DNA from: Oncomelania hupensis
Lineage: Eukaryota; Mollusca; Gastropoda; Littorinimorpha; Pomatiopsidae
Direction: 5' to 3'
Assembly: GCA_036898135.1 (NCBI GenBank)
Contig: CM072522.1
Span: forward strand, 15,404,399 to 15,468,398
Length of the DNA stretch: 64,000 nt
Shown here: positions 34,626 through 45,675 of the stretch, one piece after another
How positions within the stretch are numbered: position 1 is the first letter of the stretch
Layout: the number at the start of each line of letters is the position of its first letter
Translations under genes and position numbers: made by a program
The notes under the pieces: generated by a model
What the model saw: only the letters and a program-made list of their open reading frames with translations
The model's database searches: none
What the model was told of the DNA's origin: nothing

Positions 34626-34829
34626 ATAGACATTTTTTGCTGCCACAGGGCATGTCCTAAGCTTATAGAAGCAGTCAACCTGAAAGCGACGCTGACCCCA
34701 ATGTGAGTGGCAGAGGATGTTGAGGTCATCTGCCTATACACAGCCTGTGCTTGATAGATCTCTTGACCTTCCGCTAGTTTCAAGGCCACCTATTTAGAGG
34801 AAACTTGGCCTATTAGTTATCATTTCACC
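34626..34829 (+). repeat. Intronic ~200-bp repeat, inverted relative at 39246-39446
   Basis: Shares about 80% identity by eye with the reverse complement of 39246-39446, with blocks such as ATAGATCTCTTGACCTTCC and CAAGGCCACCT in order. No terminal repeats were identified. Confidence 0.7.
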
Positions 34830-34980
34830 TTTGTTCCTTTTCAGTGCGAGGGAATCAACTTCTTGTTTATGCCTGTAGCTTGTTGTCAGGGATTACAGTC
34901 GAATAAACAGTGAGCCAACCCTGCATTCTTTTTGCTCAAAAGTTCTAATGCTCTGCGAAGAGTGTAACCGAGCAAGCATA

Positions 34981-34990
34981 CAGAGCTGCC

Positions 34991-35032
<42 letters not shown>

Positions 35033-35596
35033 AAAAAAAAAAATTGTGTAGCATAAGATCTCAATTTGTGTAGCATTTGCAAAATTTGTGTAGCGTGTCG
35101 CGAAAAACGGACCGAGTAGCCACATATAAAAGAAAAAATGGCTGTACTTTCCATTTCAAACAATTCTTTTATTGCAGATACAAATTAATTAAAAAAAATA
35201 ATAAATAAAAATAAAACATTAATGCATATAGAAATAGCAGGATTCAGATTGCAACGCGAATATTTAACTCAGAACTGATTCAGACTAATGACTTTCACTT
35301 TAAATGGCACAGTAATAGGCCTACAATGCTGATTGTCCAAGCAACACAAAACAAGAAGGAACTGCTTCAAACCGGCTGAAGCTGGTTTAAACGCGCGTGG
35401 CGCATACATGGTGTAGTACTTCCCAGCAATAGGCTCCCGAAATACTATCAAAATCCACCGTAAATAATAATAATAATAATAAATAAATATTTTTTTAATT
35501 AAAAAAAGCGTAGCATTTGTGGTATTTGCGGAGTTGCGTAGCAAACGATTTTTTGCGTAGCATTTTCCGCAAATTTCGTAGCAGTTGGCAGCTCTG
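34981..35596. mobile_element. Non-autonomous DNA transposon (MITE-like) in zinc-finger intron
   Basis: Perfect 13-bp terminal inverted repeats CAGAGCTGCCAAC (34981-34993) and its complement (35584-35596), flanked by the 6-bp direct repeat AGCATA (34975-34980 and 35597-35602). Both subterminal regions carry several copies of a TGTGTAGCATTT/TGCGTAGCATTT motif. The left end holds a 30-bp C run and a 21-bp A run. No coding sequence; 616 bp. The superfamily is not clear. Confidence 0.85.
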
Positions 35597-35871
35597 AGCA
35601 TACAATGAAGCACTCAAGCTATGCAGACACTGCATGTCCCCGACGACAGTTTCTCTACTTTGCTTGCTTTGTTTCATCATTTTATGAAGGTTGCGTTTAC
35701 ATTACTGCAAGCTAATCCATGATAGAAATTTTAGAGATTTTTTTGGGTACTGCCCTTGAAGCTACATTGCGAGCATTGTTTTTATAGCAAATTAAATTAT
35801 TATGATTAATTTATATATTATTATTATCATCATCATAGAATACTATTAACATCAATGCCTCTGTGGTAGCC

Positions 35872-36065
35872 TGGCACACAGACGACCCGGGTTCCAATGT
35901 CATGGTGCGCAAGATATAAGTGGCCAGTTTTCACTGTCCACCTTGGCAGTAGGATTGCTCTGGTGGTTTAGTGTTGATACAGTGCTGGGATGGTTATCCC
36001 CGTCTGCCATATCGCCAACTGCTGGTGCAGACGTTAAACTTCAAATGTTCGTTCATTTTATTTTT
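35872..36065 (+). mobile_element. SINE-A copy
   Basis: Forward copy with the degraded head from TGGTAGCCTGGCACAC, the B-box remnant GGGTTCCAATGTC, the TGGTTATCCCCGTCTGCCAT block and GCAGACGTTAAAC. It lies in the zinc-finger gene 1 intron. Confidence 0.85.
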
Positions 36066-36180
36066 TTACCTTATTGTCCCTTTTTCTATAGGGAAATTCT
36101 GGGCTGCCTTCCCTGAGGAAAGCGTAGTCGCAGCCTGTGGCGCGCCCAAACCCAACCTATTAGTTGTGATTTTGAAATTT

Positions 36181-36368
36181 TGCTGGGGGAGCAAACCGGA
36201 GTACCCGGAGAAAACCCCCTAGACGTTGCCTGAGTCGAAAGTAAATAATGTTTGGAGAAACATAACGCCCAGATGCTGGATCGAACCCACACCTGTCAGG
36301 CGCCATTGGTTTCTGGCCTGTGGACAAGGCAAGTTAGTCCCGCCTTAGCCCACTTGGCCACAACGCTC
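36181..36368 (-). mobile_element. SINE-D copy, Ser-type tRNA-like head
   Basis: On the minus strand: A box TGGCCAAGTGGGCTAAGGCG, B box GGTTCGATCCA, then a body ending in the core GGTTTTCTCCGGGTACTCCG. The same core occurs in 62277-62420 behind a different tRNA-like head. Confidence 0.75.
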
Positions 36369-36489
36369 GCTCATTCAATTTCATCATTACTATCATCAGC
36401 ATCACCATCATCATCAAGAATCTATTCAAGTTGAGGTATTGTATGCACCTCATGCCATCTCCTGCCACACAAAACAGGAAAACGCTCAC

Positions 36490-36589
36490 CATGACCGTGG
36501 GCATGCTGGTCTGCCATCCAGTATTCAGCTGGTTCCTCAGCAATGTCAATCTCTATCTTTGGAGACACTGGCTTCTCTCCTTCCTCCAT
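36490..36589 (-). CDS. Zinc-finger gene 1, first coding exon
   Basis: The ATG at 36587-36589 gives MEEGEKPVSPKIEIDIAEEP; the exon ends before GTGAGC in a phase that fits exon 2. This start makes the whole four-exon reading frame a multiple of three. The exon is similar in sequence to exon 2 and to 63812-63919, so it arose by exon duplication. An acceptor-like TTTCAATCAG lies only 3 nt before the ATG, so an upstream non-coding exon is possible, and the start is less certain than the frame. Confidence 0.65.
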
Positions 36590-36647
36590 CACCTGATTGA
36601 AATAAAAATTAAACAAAACAACATCACCAAACATGACAGTGGCATTA

Positions 36648-37125
36648 ATGTGCCCCGTTGTCTGGGCGTCAGATGATGCATCCACAGGTTGCAAGTGGGC
36701 GCCTCTGGTGGCTTGAGTTAGATCCTGTATGGCCTTGAGCATAAAAAGCAAAAGCGCTGTATAAGTTAGTTAATTAGTTATTCATTGCTTATAGGGTCCA
36801 GCGGGCTGCAAAGAGCCGAATCAGGACCACAACTTGGCTGAATGGGGGATGTCTCACCCCTGATCCGCCTAAAAGATCTGCTGAAACAACCCTAGTGGTA
36901 ATACTAAAGGCACTCTCACCAGCCGGTCACTGTACAATAAAGGCATCCCACGCAGGGGACGTTGAGGCTATACTTTACTATAAAATATCAACAAAACACA
37001 TACATATAAAATGCCTACATTGCTAAATAATATCATAGGAAGCCCTAGTGACCATTTGGCAGAAAACGTCCAATATTCCCAAGCACTGTATAAGAATGAC
37101 CAAATAAATAAATAAATAAATTATG
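36648..37125 (+). mobile_element. SINE-C copy split by R600
   Basis: Degenerate SINE-C from GTCTGGGCGTCAGATGATGC to AAAGCGCTGTATAAG at 36765. It continues at 37081 with AAGCACTGTATAAGAATGAC and an (AAAT)n tail. Confidence 0.75.
36766..37080 (-). mobile_element. R600 copy inside SINE-C
   Basis: 5'-truncated reverse copy with a (TTAAC)-like tail. It is flanked by the 14-bp AAGCRCTGTATAAG (36752-36765 and 37081-37094, one mismatch), so it entered the SINE's 3' end. Confidence 0.85.
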
Positions 37126-38040
37126 ACAAGTGTGCATGCATGCACTGTATTTGTATGCTTCGTATGATTAGCTGAGAAATTCTGCACACACGAGACACTC
37201 AGGAAACATCAACAGAAACTCTGGCAAATAATTATAATAATAATAATAATAATTATTATTATTTATTTTGTAAAGCTCACATATCAGACATGTCTGCTCA
37301 AAGCGCATAAAACATCAAGACACAAATGCACACAAACGCCAAACCTACATAATACCAATAATAACACATATAACAATAATAATGAACAAGACAAGACAGA
37401 ACACTTCATACAAGTAAAAATAAAATAAAAATGAAAATAATTATAATAATGATGAATGAGATAAAACATACTGAACACTCCACTCAGCTAAAAGTAACAT
37501 ATAAACACTAAAAATATATATGAAGTAAACTATGGCAAATAACACACACACACACACAAATCTTAAGCAGGAAAATAAAAGCAAAACATCAAAACATTTA
37601 AAATGCATACAATAAATAAATGCATACTTTAAGAACATACAATTTCAAATCCAATAGCATTAAAAATAAACCAACAGTACATGTTTATAAGAATAGAAAT
37701 GGTTAATAGATAAATAATCATGTTTAAATTCCGACCAAAGCACAAGATATCTTGGCATCGTCCTCTCTAGGCCCACCAATTTTTCCCCTCGCCTTTCACC
37801 CCTGCCCCAACACTCCCTCACCACACACTTAGAAGGTGACTAAAATACCTCTCGCCACACACATATGCACACACACAATATTATACGCAACTGAACCTAT
37901 GCAAAGAGGATCAAAGAAAGAGAGAACCTCTTTCATTATGCTTGTAAGCCATTTAGTCAGTTATATCTCTCCTGGGTTGAGTATGTCCCTTGTAATCCTT
38001 GTTATTACTGCACTAAGTATGTCAGTGATAGACTGGCTGG
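37126..38040. other. AT-rich unassigned stretch
   Basis: Short TAA runs near 37224 and an (CA)n run near 37541. Long AT-rich frames are accidental. Nothing is called. Confidence 0.4.
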
Positions 38041-38286
38041 ATGCCTATCCTATCCTATAACTGGGAGGTTGTAGGGGCACCACAGATGATTGTTTAACCA
38101 GAGTACTCCATCTTTCTCTGTCCTCAGCAACTCTGATGGCTTCGCTCAGTGTCAAACCAGTCCAATCTCTAATGTTGTCCTCCCACCTCTTTTTCAGTCT
38201 CCCTCTTTCTTCTACCTCCTTGCACTATGCCTTGCAGGATGGTCTTTGCAAGGCCTATGATCTTGTGATGTGGTCATACCTTGCTC
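38041..38286 (-). pseudogene. RTE-like LINE 3' fragment
   Basis: About 245 bp of the family's C-terminal region and its TATCCTATCCTATA tail, minus strand. It matches 58021-58270. Confidence 0.85.
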
Positions 38287-38356
38287 CTTTTCCTATTGTG
38301 TGTTTAAAAGTTACCTCAAAAGTTATTTTTCTTTTTGTGGCCGTTTTATATATATA

Positions 38357-39168
38357 TGTAGCCAAGCGGAGTATTTGACTCCCGTCTCTCGGCCACCACC
38401 TTGAGAACACGGCCCAAGCCAAGCTGTATTTATCCCTCGCAAGAGGGACATAAAAATATTTGCCCTGCAAGGCGGTGAAGCATGGTTGATATTAAACCGA
38501 GTTGCCGTCTACTAGTGCCACAACACTCTTCCGCAAAGTCGCTACCACCGACTTGCATAAAATGCCTGCCAACAATGTAGTCCCGCTCACCACCAAAAGC
38601 AGAAGACGAATGGACAGCGGGGAGAACAAATGTCGTGTCGCCTTGTTCTTCATAACCCAATGGCCATATCAAAAGTGCTTCGGCTTGCGGATCGGAAGGT
38701 CCCGGGTTCGAGCCCTGGCCGGGCCATTGTGTTGTGTCCCTGGGAAAGACACTTTACTCCTGTTTTCCTACTCCTTTGGATGAGAGTATAAACCGAGGTC
38801 TAGTCTGTGTCGCATACATTCCATCATAACGGACTTTAAAGATCCTGACGCTCATGTCCTAGACGGGTGAGTGCCGGTGACAAGAAAACACCCAGCATGC
38901 ACCTAGGTCCTTCTCCCCCATCCCTTGCTGCCCAGGATTGTGCTCAGTTGTCCGGGCGTCAGACCATGCGCCCAAAGGCTGCGGGTGGGCGTCTCGGGCA
39001 GCTTGAGTTAGATCCTGTATCGGCCAGCGCCTTGAGCAGCTCTTGAGCTGGAAAAGCGCTATATAAGAACGATTAAATAAAAAATAAAAGATTCTGCACA
39101 GCAGGAGCCACCCAAAAAATGCAAGGTAGACAACTTCTTGCCCAACAGGCGCCTCCCTTTCCGCTACA
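38357..39168 (+). mobile_element. Possible solo LTR, interrupted by SINE-C
   Basis: Starts TGTAGCCAAG and ends GCTACA, a 6-bp inverted terminal match of the TG...CA type found in LTRs, in a TA-rich flank on both sides that cannot give a unique target duplication. With SINE-C removed it would be about 380 bp. A TATTTATCC-type promoter motif lies near 38428. No second copy is present here to prove it. Confidence 0.4.
38650..39085 (+). mobile_element. SINE-C, nearly complete
   Basis: Contains the B box GGGTTCGAGCCC at 38703-38714, in a head with a degraded A box, an about 300-bp body (with GACTTTAAAGATCCTGACGC), and the 3' end GAAAAGCGCTATATAAGAAC followed by an AAAT-type tail. It is the reference for the fragments at 6271, 9347 and 36648. 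Confidence 0.85.
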
Positions 39169-39245
39169 TATATGTAAAAAATAAGTTAAAATATTTGCGT
39201 GTTATATATGCGGGTGTGTGTGTTTGTGCTGTTCACTGTGAAATA

Positions 39246-39446
39246 ATAACTTATAGGCCAAGTTTCAGCTAAGCAGGTGGCCTTGACATTAGTGGAAGGT
39301 CAAGAGATCTATTAAGCATAGGCTGTGTGTAGGCAGATGCAATCAACAGCCTCCAGCACTGGCATTGGGGTCAGCAGTGCTTTCAGGCTGACTGCCTCTA
39401 TAAGCTTAGTAAGTGCCCTGTGGCGGCAAAAAAGGTCTATTCAAAA
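39246..39446 (-). repeat. Inverted copy of the 34626-34829 repeat
   Basis: Reverse complement match along its length. It lies outside the zinc-finger gene, so this is a dispersed repeat and not exon duplication. Confidence 0.7.
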
Positions 39447-39871
39447 CAATGCACAAAATAGTTCAATAAAATTAATTGTCTATCAAACAACGACCCAACT
39501 ATGACTGGGAAACAAGTACCACACAAGACAACCAGGTTTCCAGTTGAATTGAAAGTTTCCCAAATTAATCTACATTCCTTTGTCTTGCCTCTTGTCTAAT
39601 TTGAAATTTTATATGTGTGTGCGCGTGTGTGTGTGTGCTGTTCACTGAACCCCTTTTTTCCCTTTTAGGGTTATCAGCTCGTAAAAACTCCTGCAAAACA
39701 CTCAAATCAATCACAATTCAAACTGTCTAATGATCAATCAAATTTTTTCTCGGGGAAAATCAGAATCACAAACCAAGTGGTACAATAGGCTTTATATACA
39801 TATCACATAGCTAATAATTATAAAAATAAATTATGCTAATAGTGAACAGTAAGTAGCCTTATTAACAATGA

Positions 39872-40513
39872 TTGATTGATTGATTGTTGCTTTAGGTCCA
39901 GCGGACTCTTCCGAGCCAAATCAGGACCGGACAACCCCCAATCCGCATAAAAGATTTGCCGAAACAACCCTAGTGGGAAAATTGAATGCCCTCCACCGGC
40001 CAGTCACTTTACAATAAAGACATCCCACGCAGGGGACGGCTGAGGCTTTACCCCAACTACTTGAACCCCCGGTTACAAAAACAAAATAGAATACAAACAT
40101 CATTATAAATCATCAACAAAACACATACATATAAAATGCCTATAGTGCTAATAATAACATCATAGGAAGCCCTAGTGACCACCCGGCAGAAAGCGTCCAA
40201 CACTCCCAAGCTGATCCAACAGACCTCATACACAAACAAGGAGTCTTGTCCAGGAAGAGTTTTCAAGAAAAAAGGTAGGTCATTGATCTAGCGAAGAAGA
40301 AGATAGTATAGCAGAGTGATAGGACAGATCAGGAATGGGAAAGAGCAAATGAGGAAGACAGCGACAGTGGGAATTTAAAGCACTAAATTTCCAGAAAGTG
40401 GGGATACTATTTATACTGAAACCCCCGGCACCCCAACGGGGGTACTGTTGCCGCAGTGAATCAGTCATGCCTATAAAGGCAAGACAGGTTTTCAACTGGG
40501 GCTTTCACTTTTC
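39872..40513 (-). mobile_element. R600 copy with an extra 68-bp 5' segment
   Basis: Bracketed exactly by the 15-bp CCTTATTAACAATGA (39857-39871 and 40514-40528). The 3' tail is (AATC)n. The target duplication lies 68 bp beyond the usual R600 5' hairpin, so 40446-40513 belongs to the same insertion. That segment is not recognised and is missing from the other copies. Confidence 0.85.
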
Positions 40514-40556
40514 CCTTATTAACAATGACTGAACCCTCAACGAATACAAACATGCA

Positions 40557-40764
40557 TAGATGAACATTGAGATTTAACATCTACACCCATCACTGTGATA
40601 TGGCAGACGGGTATAACCATCCCAGGGAACAGGGAGTAGGGACCTAAATCAACACTGAACCACCAGAGCAATCCTACTGCTAAAAGGGACAGTGATATGG
40701 GATTCGAACCTGGGTCATCGGTGTGCAAGGCGAATGCACTACCACTTGAGCTAAGGCGGTGGGC
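40557..40764 (-). mobile_element. SINE-A copy
   Basis: Reverse copy. Its head preserves GCCCACCGCC at the 5' end, which can pair with the GGTGGGC seen 3' of the B box in other copies. This supports a tRNA ancestry. Confidence 0.87.
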
Positions 40765-40789
40765 AAACATGCATCTTGTCATAGCCTGC

Positions 40790-41836
40790 ATTTATACCTT
40801 TATGTAGCGATGTAATATTCTTTGAAGTATTTTTGTTCAAACAATTAAATTTGGGATAAAAAACCAAACAAACCCAAAAACATCAGTATCTTACAATCTT
40901 ACCTACCATCAGCGACTGCGCCTGCTTGCAAGCAAGAGTTTACTTTTTGTTATTTTGTTTCGTCGAGGATTTTTGGATTGTATTTTTTGAATGATTTTAA
41001 AGATAGTGGCTTGTGTATTATTGCTGTTTAATTTATCTTTCTCTCTGATTCTTTATACTTCTTTTTCTTTCTTTCTCCGTCTCCTCATTTCTGTCTCTCT
41101 CTGTCTCTCTCTCCCTCTCTCTCCCTCTCACTGCCCTGTATCTCTGTTCCTCCCCTTCTTCTTTCACCTCACAGTATTTTCTCCAGTCACCCTTGAAATC
41201 CAGTTCGAGCGTATGTGTCTGTGTTGTGCATGCATTTTGGTGTGCAGTTTGTTTTAACGTTTCTGTTTGTTTGGTGAGATCTGATCTCATTTATAGTTTT
41301 TGTATTTTGGGCTGTTTTGTTCAGTTGGCCCGTGACAATTGTAAGAGCTGCAGATAGTCTTTCTTTTGTCAAGTGTAATTGTAAGATTTTGGATCTTAGG
41401 CCTACAGTGAAGAAAGTTACCGTTTTCCAAGTATTCACGCCACTGTCATGGTGCTAGCTATTTCATCTACCTATTGCCTCTCGCATTTAAAGAAACCAAA
41501 AGGTCAGTTATAAATTGATTGCATTTATGTTGTACGTTTCTAGATTGTTGAAGAATGTCCCGTTCGAATTCTATTTTTGTTCCCTAGATTTCGGGGGAGA
41601 TGTGGCGAGATTTCAAGCTGACAAGACGTATTCACTGAGCGCTCTCGAATTTCAACTGTACTGCCGCAGTTTTGCCTTATTAGTGTTTAGTGACAGTGTC
41701 TGTTTTGTGTGCTGTGTACCGTTTAGTGTTTTTGTGAAGCGATGCCATCCTCTTCATTGGAATTTTGGCCTGTGTGTGGCTGCTTTATGTGGACTTTTTA
41801 TGGTTCATAGAGAAGCGAGAAATGTACGTAATAAAT
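40790..41836 (+). other. Probable 5' region of the 2A-bearing LINE
   Basis: No gene of its own was recognised; CT-rich at 41038-41165. The position and orientation fit a LINE 5' UTR, but no second copy marks its start. Confidence 0.35.
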
Positions 41837-42400
41837 ATGGCAGCTCGTGTGGTGACAGTGAAGTGTTCACTTGACGCAGTGCTGTTTGGGTTATTGTTGT
41901 CCTACTTTTTTTGGGGCAGTCTGCTTTTACTGAGAAGCGGAGATGTGGAAATGAATCCTGGCCCTGTGGAGAACAAAAATGTCCACGCTGGTGGTAATGT
42001 GCAGACCAGGCTCAGTACGAGCAAAGAGAAGGGAGTTGGTGTTGGTGGTGCCGCTGGAGGGGATGGTGCGGGTAATACTGACCTCACCATGCTGTTGGCG
42101 GAGATGACGGCCCGCTTCAACAAAGGAAATGCTAGACTGGACAACAGGATGGAGAACCTGATCACAGAACTGAGGGAGGTGAAGACAAAGATGCAGTTCG
42201 TCAGCGAGGGTATTTAGTTGGTGCAGAGAGAGGTGAGTGATTTGCGAGAGAAGGTGGGGGTGCTAGAGACAGAGAATCAGGAACTGACACAGCAGAATGA
42301 AGATTTGATTGACCGGATGAACAAACTGGAGAAACAGACGGACGATATCGAAAATAGATCAAGGAGGAACAATGTACTTTTTCTATGGCTTAAATAAAGA
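41837..42400 (+). pseudogene. LINE ORF1 with N-terminal 2A sequence, broken
   Basis: The best start is the ATG at 41837 (MAARVV...). A hydrophobic segment (LLLSYFFWGSLLLL) is directly followed by RSGDVEMNPGP. After a glycine-rich linker comes a long coiled coil (ENLITELREVKTK..., ENQELTQQNEDLIDRMNK) ending in DIENRSRRNNVLF, the usual end of the coiled coil in LINE ORF1 proteins. Stops at 42216 and 42395 and later frameshifts break it; a further ORF1 part (VYDHLIADGRRFFLSADGNR) is readable to 42780. ORF1 proteins bind LINE RNA (family knowledge). Confidence 0.8.
41939..41965 (+). other. 2A 'stop-carry on' motif GDVEMNPGP
   Basis: Encodes GDVEMNPGP, an exact match to the D-V/I-E-x-N-P-G-P consensus at which ribosomes skip the last Gly-Pro bond. 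The hydrophobic residues just before it resemble N-terminal 2A sequences reported in invertebrate LINEs (established for the class; not shown for this copy). Confidence 0.85.
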
Positions 42401-42783
42401 GAAAAATTAGACCAGTGCCACTTGTGAAAGAACAATACGGGACTTGATTATTGATAAATTGGATATTGTAAATGTAGATGACATTGTTTTTGAACTAGTG
42501 CACAGTGTTGGAAACAAGGATGACTCTCCTATCATATCAAGTGTTTATCATACAAAAACAAAGTTTCAATTTTGAAAGCGAAGCAAAAGCTGAAGGGCAC
42601 TAACATCTTTGTTGGCGAAGATTTTTCTCTTGCTGTCAGAGAAGTTAGAGAAGCTGAATGTTTTAATGAAAGAAAAGAGAAAGGCAGGGCAGAATGTGTC
42701 AATGGTGTATGATCACTTGATCGCTGACGGCAGACGATTTTTTCTGTCAGCCGATGGGAACAGGCTGGTAGAGAGGGGCGTGG

Positions 42784-42785
<2 letters not shown>

Positions 42786-42836
<51 letters not shown>
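42786..42836 (+). repeat. 51-bp G homopolymer inside LINE
   Basis: Uninterrupted G run between ORF1 and ORF2 of the decayed LINE. The length is doubtful because such runs are hard to sequence. Confidence 0.9.
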
Positions 42837-42837
<1 letters not shown>

Positions 42838-42873
42838 GAAGGGCCGAAATAAGGGTATGGCAGCCCCAATGCT

Positions 42874-44844
42874 ATGAAAGATGTTTGTGAACATGGTAAA
42901 ACTGTTGACAATTGTTGTAATATCAGTGCTGAACATAATTTTTTGTCTGATTGGTCATCTTTTAATGCTTGCCCTACATGTATAAATAGGCCTAATGTGT
43001 GTAACTGCCTCAGTAGTAGTAATGTTTGTGAAACTGAAACACTGTCGCATAACACTGTTATGCCATGCAATGAATTTTCCAACATACACGAGCTGCGTCC
43101 AACCAATTGTAAAGCAGGTTCAAACGTTTGTGACGAGAATGCTAGTTTTAGACTTGAGGGTATGAATGAATATGTCAATGAGGGTGTTCACTCGTGGCTA
43201 AACACTTTGTTTACTACAAGTTCATGTCTTGGGGATATTGGTAGGCCTATTGAGGTGTATAATGAATCTGTTTTTGGGGGGTGGTCAGATTATAGTGACA
43301 AAGAAAGTTTGGTAAATAAAAATTCTTTCACTTTTTTACTGTGGGACATAAATGGCTTGTCATCAAAGATGCAAAATCCAAACTTTATTCATTTTATTTC
43401 TTCTTACGACTTTGTTTGGTACAAACTTTTGTTGACTCAGTGAATGCTAGTTGTTTTCCTGGCTATACAGTGTTTTGTTGACCTGCTGTAAAATTGACTG
43501 ATGCTGGAAGGCCTTCGGGTGGGGTGGTGGTGTTGGTAAAAAATGAGTATGCGTCTTTGGTCAAAGAAGTCAAGGGTCAAACTGGCTTCTATCTTGTTTT
43601 TATAACTGATAAAAGTGTGTTTGGCTTAGAAAAAGATGTTTTGTATGTGTGTGCCTATAAACCACCTGAAGGTTCGCGTTTTTATAATGTTGTTGATTGT
43701 GAAGGTGATGGCATCAGATTGTTGGGAAACTGCATTTTAGATGCTGCTCTTTTAGATAATGATTATTTTGTTCTGTTATCTGGCGACTTAAACGCCTGTA
43801 CCGCAAATGTTGCGCAGAGAGTAACGACTCATGCTAACGTTTTTGAAACCGTGGATTCTGATCATGATGAGTTAATTAGAAATTCTCAGGACTCTGTGTT
43901 GAACAGTTTTGGTAAATCACTCATAAGTATGTGCACTGCCTTGGAATTGTGTATTTTGAGCGGTATGTGTTCTGGCGACCATGATGGATGCTTCACATAC
44001 ATTTGTGACACTGGCAGCAGTGTCATTGATTATTTTTTAATGTCCTTGGAACTATTTGCTACTGTTTCTCATAACGTTGTTGTTACTGTTTGTGATAGAA
44101 CTGAATCTGCTCATATGCCTGTTGTTTTGTCAGTCGAATTCCCTAATAAAAGTGTAACTGGTTTAAATGCAAATAAGAACTTATTGTCTATTGATAAATA
44201 TATATGGAACTCAAATAAAAAAGTGTTGTTTCAAAATATGTTTGTTACACCGGCGATTGCTGTTAAACTGAATGATGCTATTGGTGCCATTGATACTGAT
44301 GTAAATGCTGCACTGTTTATGCTTACTGAATGTTTACAAGAAGCTGCCCAATGCATAAAAACACGAGTATGTGTGAACGGGAGAAGAAAGTTAGGGGAGT
44401 GGTTTGATGATGAATGTAAATCACACCAGACAACTTGTGTGTAGTTCATTAAAAAAATTCCGTCGCTCTTTGCAAGATGAAGATCATGTGTGGTTTTGTA
44501 AAAATAGAAGGGAATACAAGACCTTGCTTTTGTGTAACAGGAAAATGTACAATCAGAAAATGATTGAAACTTTAATTGCTTCTGTTAACAACCAAAGAAA
44601 TTTTGGGGATACTGTTCATAATAATAATAATAAAGATAATAATTTAACTGGTGAATGTCATGCTGGATTTAAGCGCGGCTATTCAACTACTGATCATTTA
44701 TTTTCACTGTTGTCTTGTGTCCAGAAACAATTTCTTAAGAATCGCAAGTTATACGTTGCTTTTATCGATTTTGAAAAATGTTTTGATTCGATTAATCTCA
44801 ATCTATTTTGGCCCATATTGCTTAAGAACGGCTTAAGTTTTTAA
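42874..44844 (+). pseudogene. LINE ORF2 of the 2A element: endonuclease and partial RT
   Basis: A Cys-rich, low-similarity N-terminus runs to WDINGLSSKM at about 43350 (start of the APE endonuclease). After stops near 43441-43490 the endonuclease continues (VLVKNEY, LSGDLNACT, SSVIDYFLMS; the usual SDH box reads SAH near 44110). The frame breaks at 44444, and most of the RT's first part is deleted. What remains encodes GFKRGYSTTDHLF and AFIDFEKCFDSI (RT motif with its first Asp), then stops at 44842. The catalytic YxDD box and the 3' end are absent. Clade not certain; CR1/L2-like or L1-related. Confidence 0.75.
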
Positions 44845-44849
44845 TATCC

Positions 44850-45675
44850 TTTATACAATGAACATTGTTCTCGATAAAGTTGCTTATATTATTATAAACA
44901 ACTTCGAAAGTTTCGATCTTTTTTGAAGGGTGTGAGATTGAAATTGATAATGGGGTTGGTGAGGTTTCAAGGTGGGAGCACAGTTAGCAATTGTCATCAT
45001 TAACAGAGTCAATATCTATGCCTGCAGTGTCAAAGTGAGGAAGTATTCTGATACCAAAGGAGGAACTTCTGTCGGTTTGTTGGGAGTATTTAATTGTAAA
45101 TAACGAGTTTAGAACACAATCATAAGCGGGATTTTCAAGGTTAGCTTTAAGTTTGAGAAATAGTTCATGGCTACCTTGAGTTTATGTTAGTGAAAAACAA
45201 GGCTTATCAATCTTTAAAAACCTGTTAGACGTACAACTTAATCCAAGTTGATTTGCGTCAGATCTAAATTCGACCGGTCGGACAAGAGTTGCAATACTCC
45301 CGTACTATTATTTTTTGGTGCAAATTCATGTCTGTAAAGTTTTCAAACATACCTTGCTTCATCCAGAGGAAAACGAAAAAAAGGGTTTCCCTTTGCAGAA
45401 AACATTGTAAACAGAGTTGCTGCAGTTGGGCGCTGAACAATGAATTCCTCCTCGTGTGGATGCCATGTTTACATACCGAGTACATCCATGTGGAAGGAAC
45501 ACAGCTCTTGCAGAGGACTCACAGAATTACCGGAGTGTTCTCTCTTTCTTTGACCCTCTTTGACCTATGTCAAATGCTTTTCAATAATGATCAAGGCCTA
45601 TCGAGGTGTCCCGTTTGCGTATTCGTGTGTACCACATGACTACACACATACCTCCCTTGTAGGGCAAAACAAAAA
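44850..45675. other. Unassigned; 5' flank of the 45676 exon
   Basis: No element was recognised. Two blocks near the right end, TCGAGGTGTCCCGTTTG (45601-45617) and TTGTAGGGCAAAACA (45657-45671), resemble the 5' flank of the THAP gene. Confidence 0.4.

Noticed and set aside
41515..41874. 120-residue frame upstream of LINE ORF1
   Set aside because: It overlaps the start of ORF1 in another frame and has no recognisable motif.
45264..45485. A second THAP-like exon on the minus strand (FFRFPLDEA with a GTATGT donor)
   Set aside because: The short match to a THAP-type phrase lacks the zinc-binding Cys and His residues.
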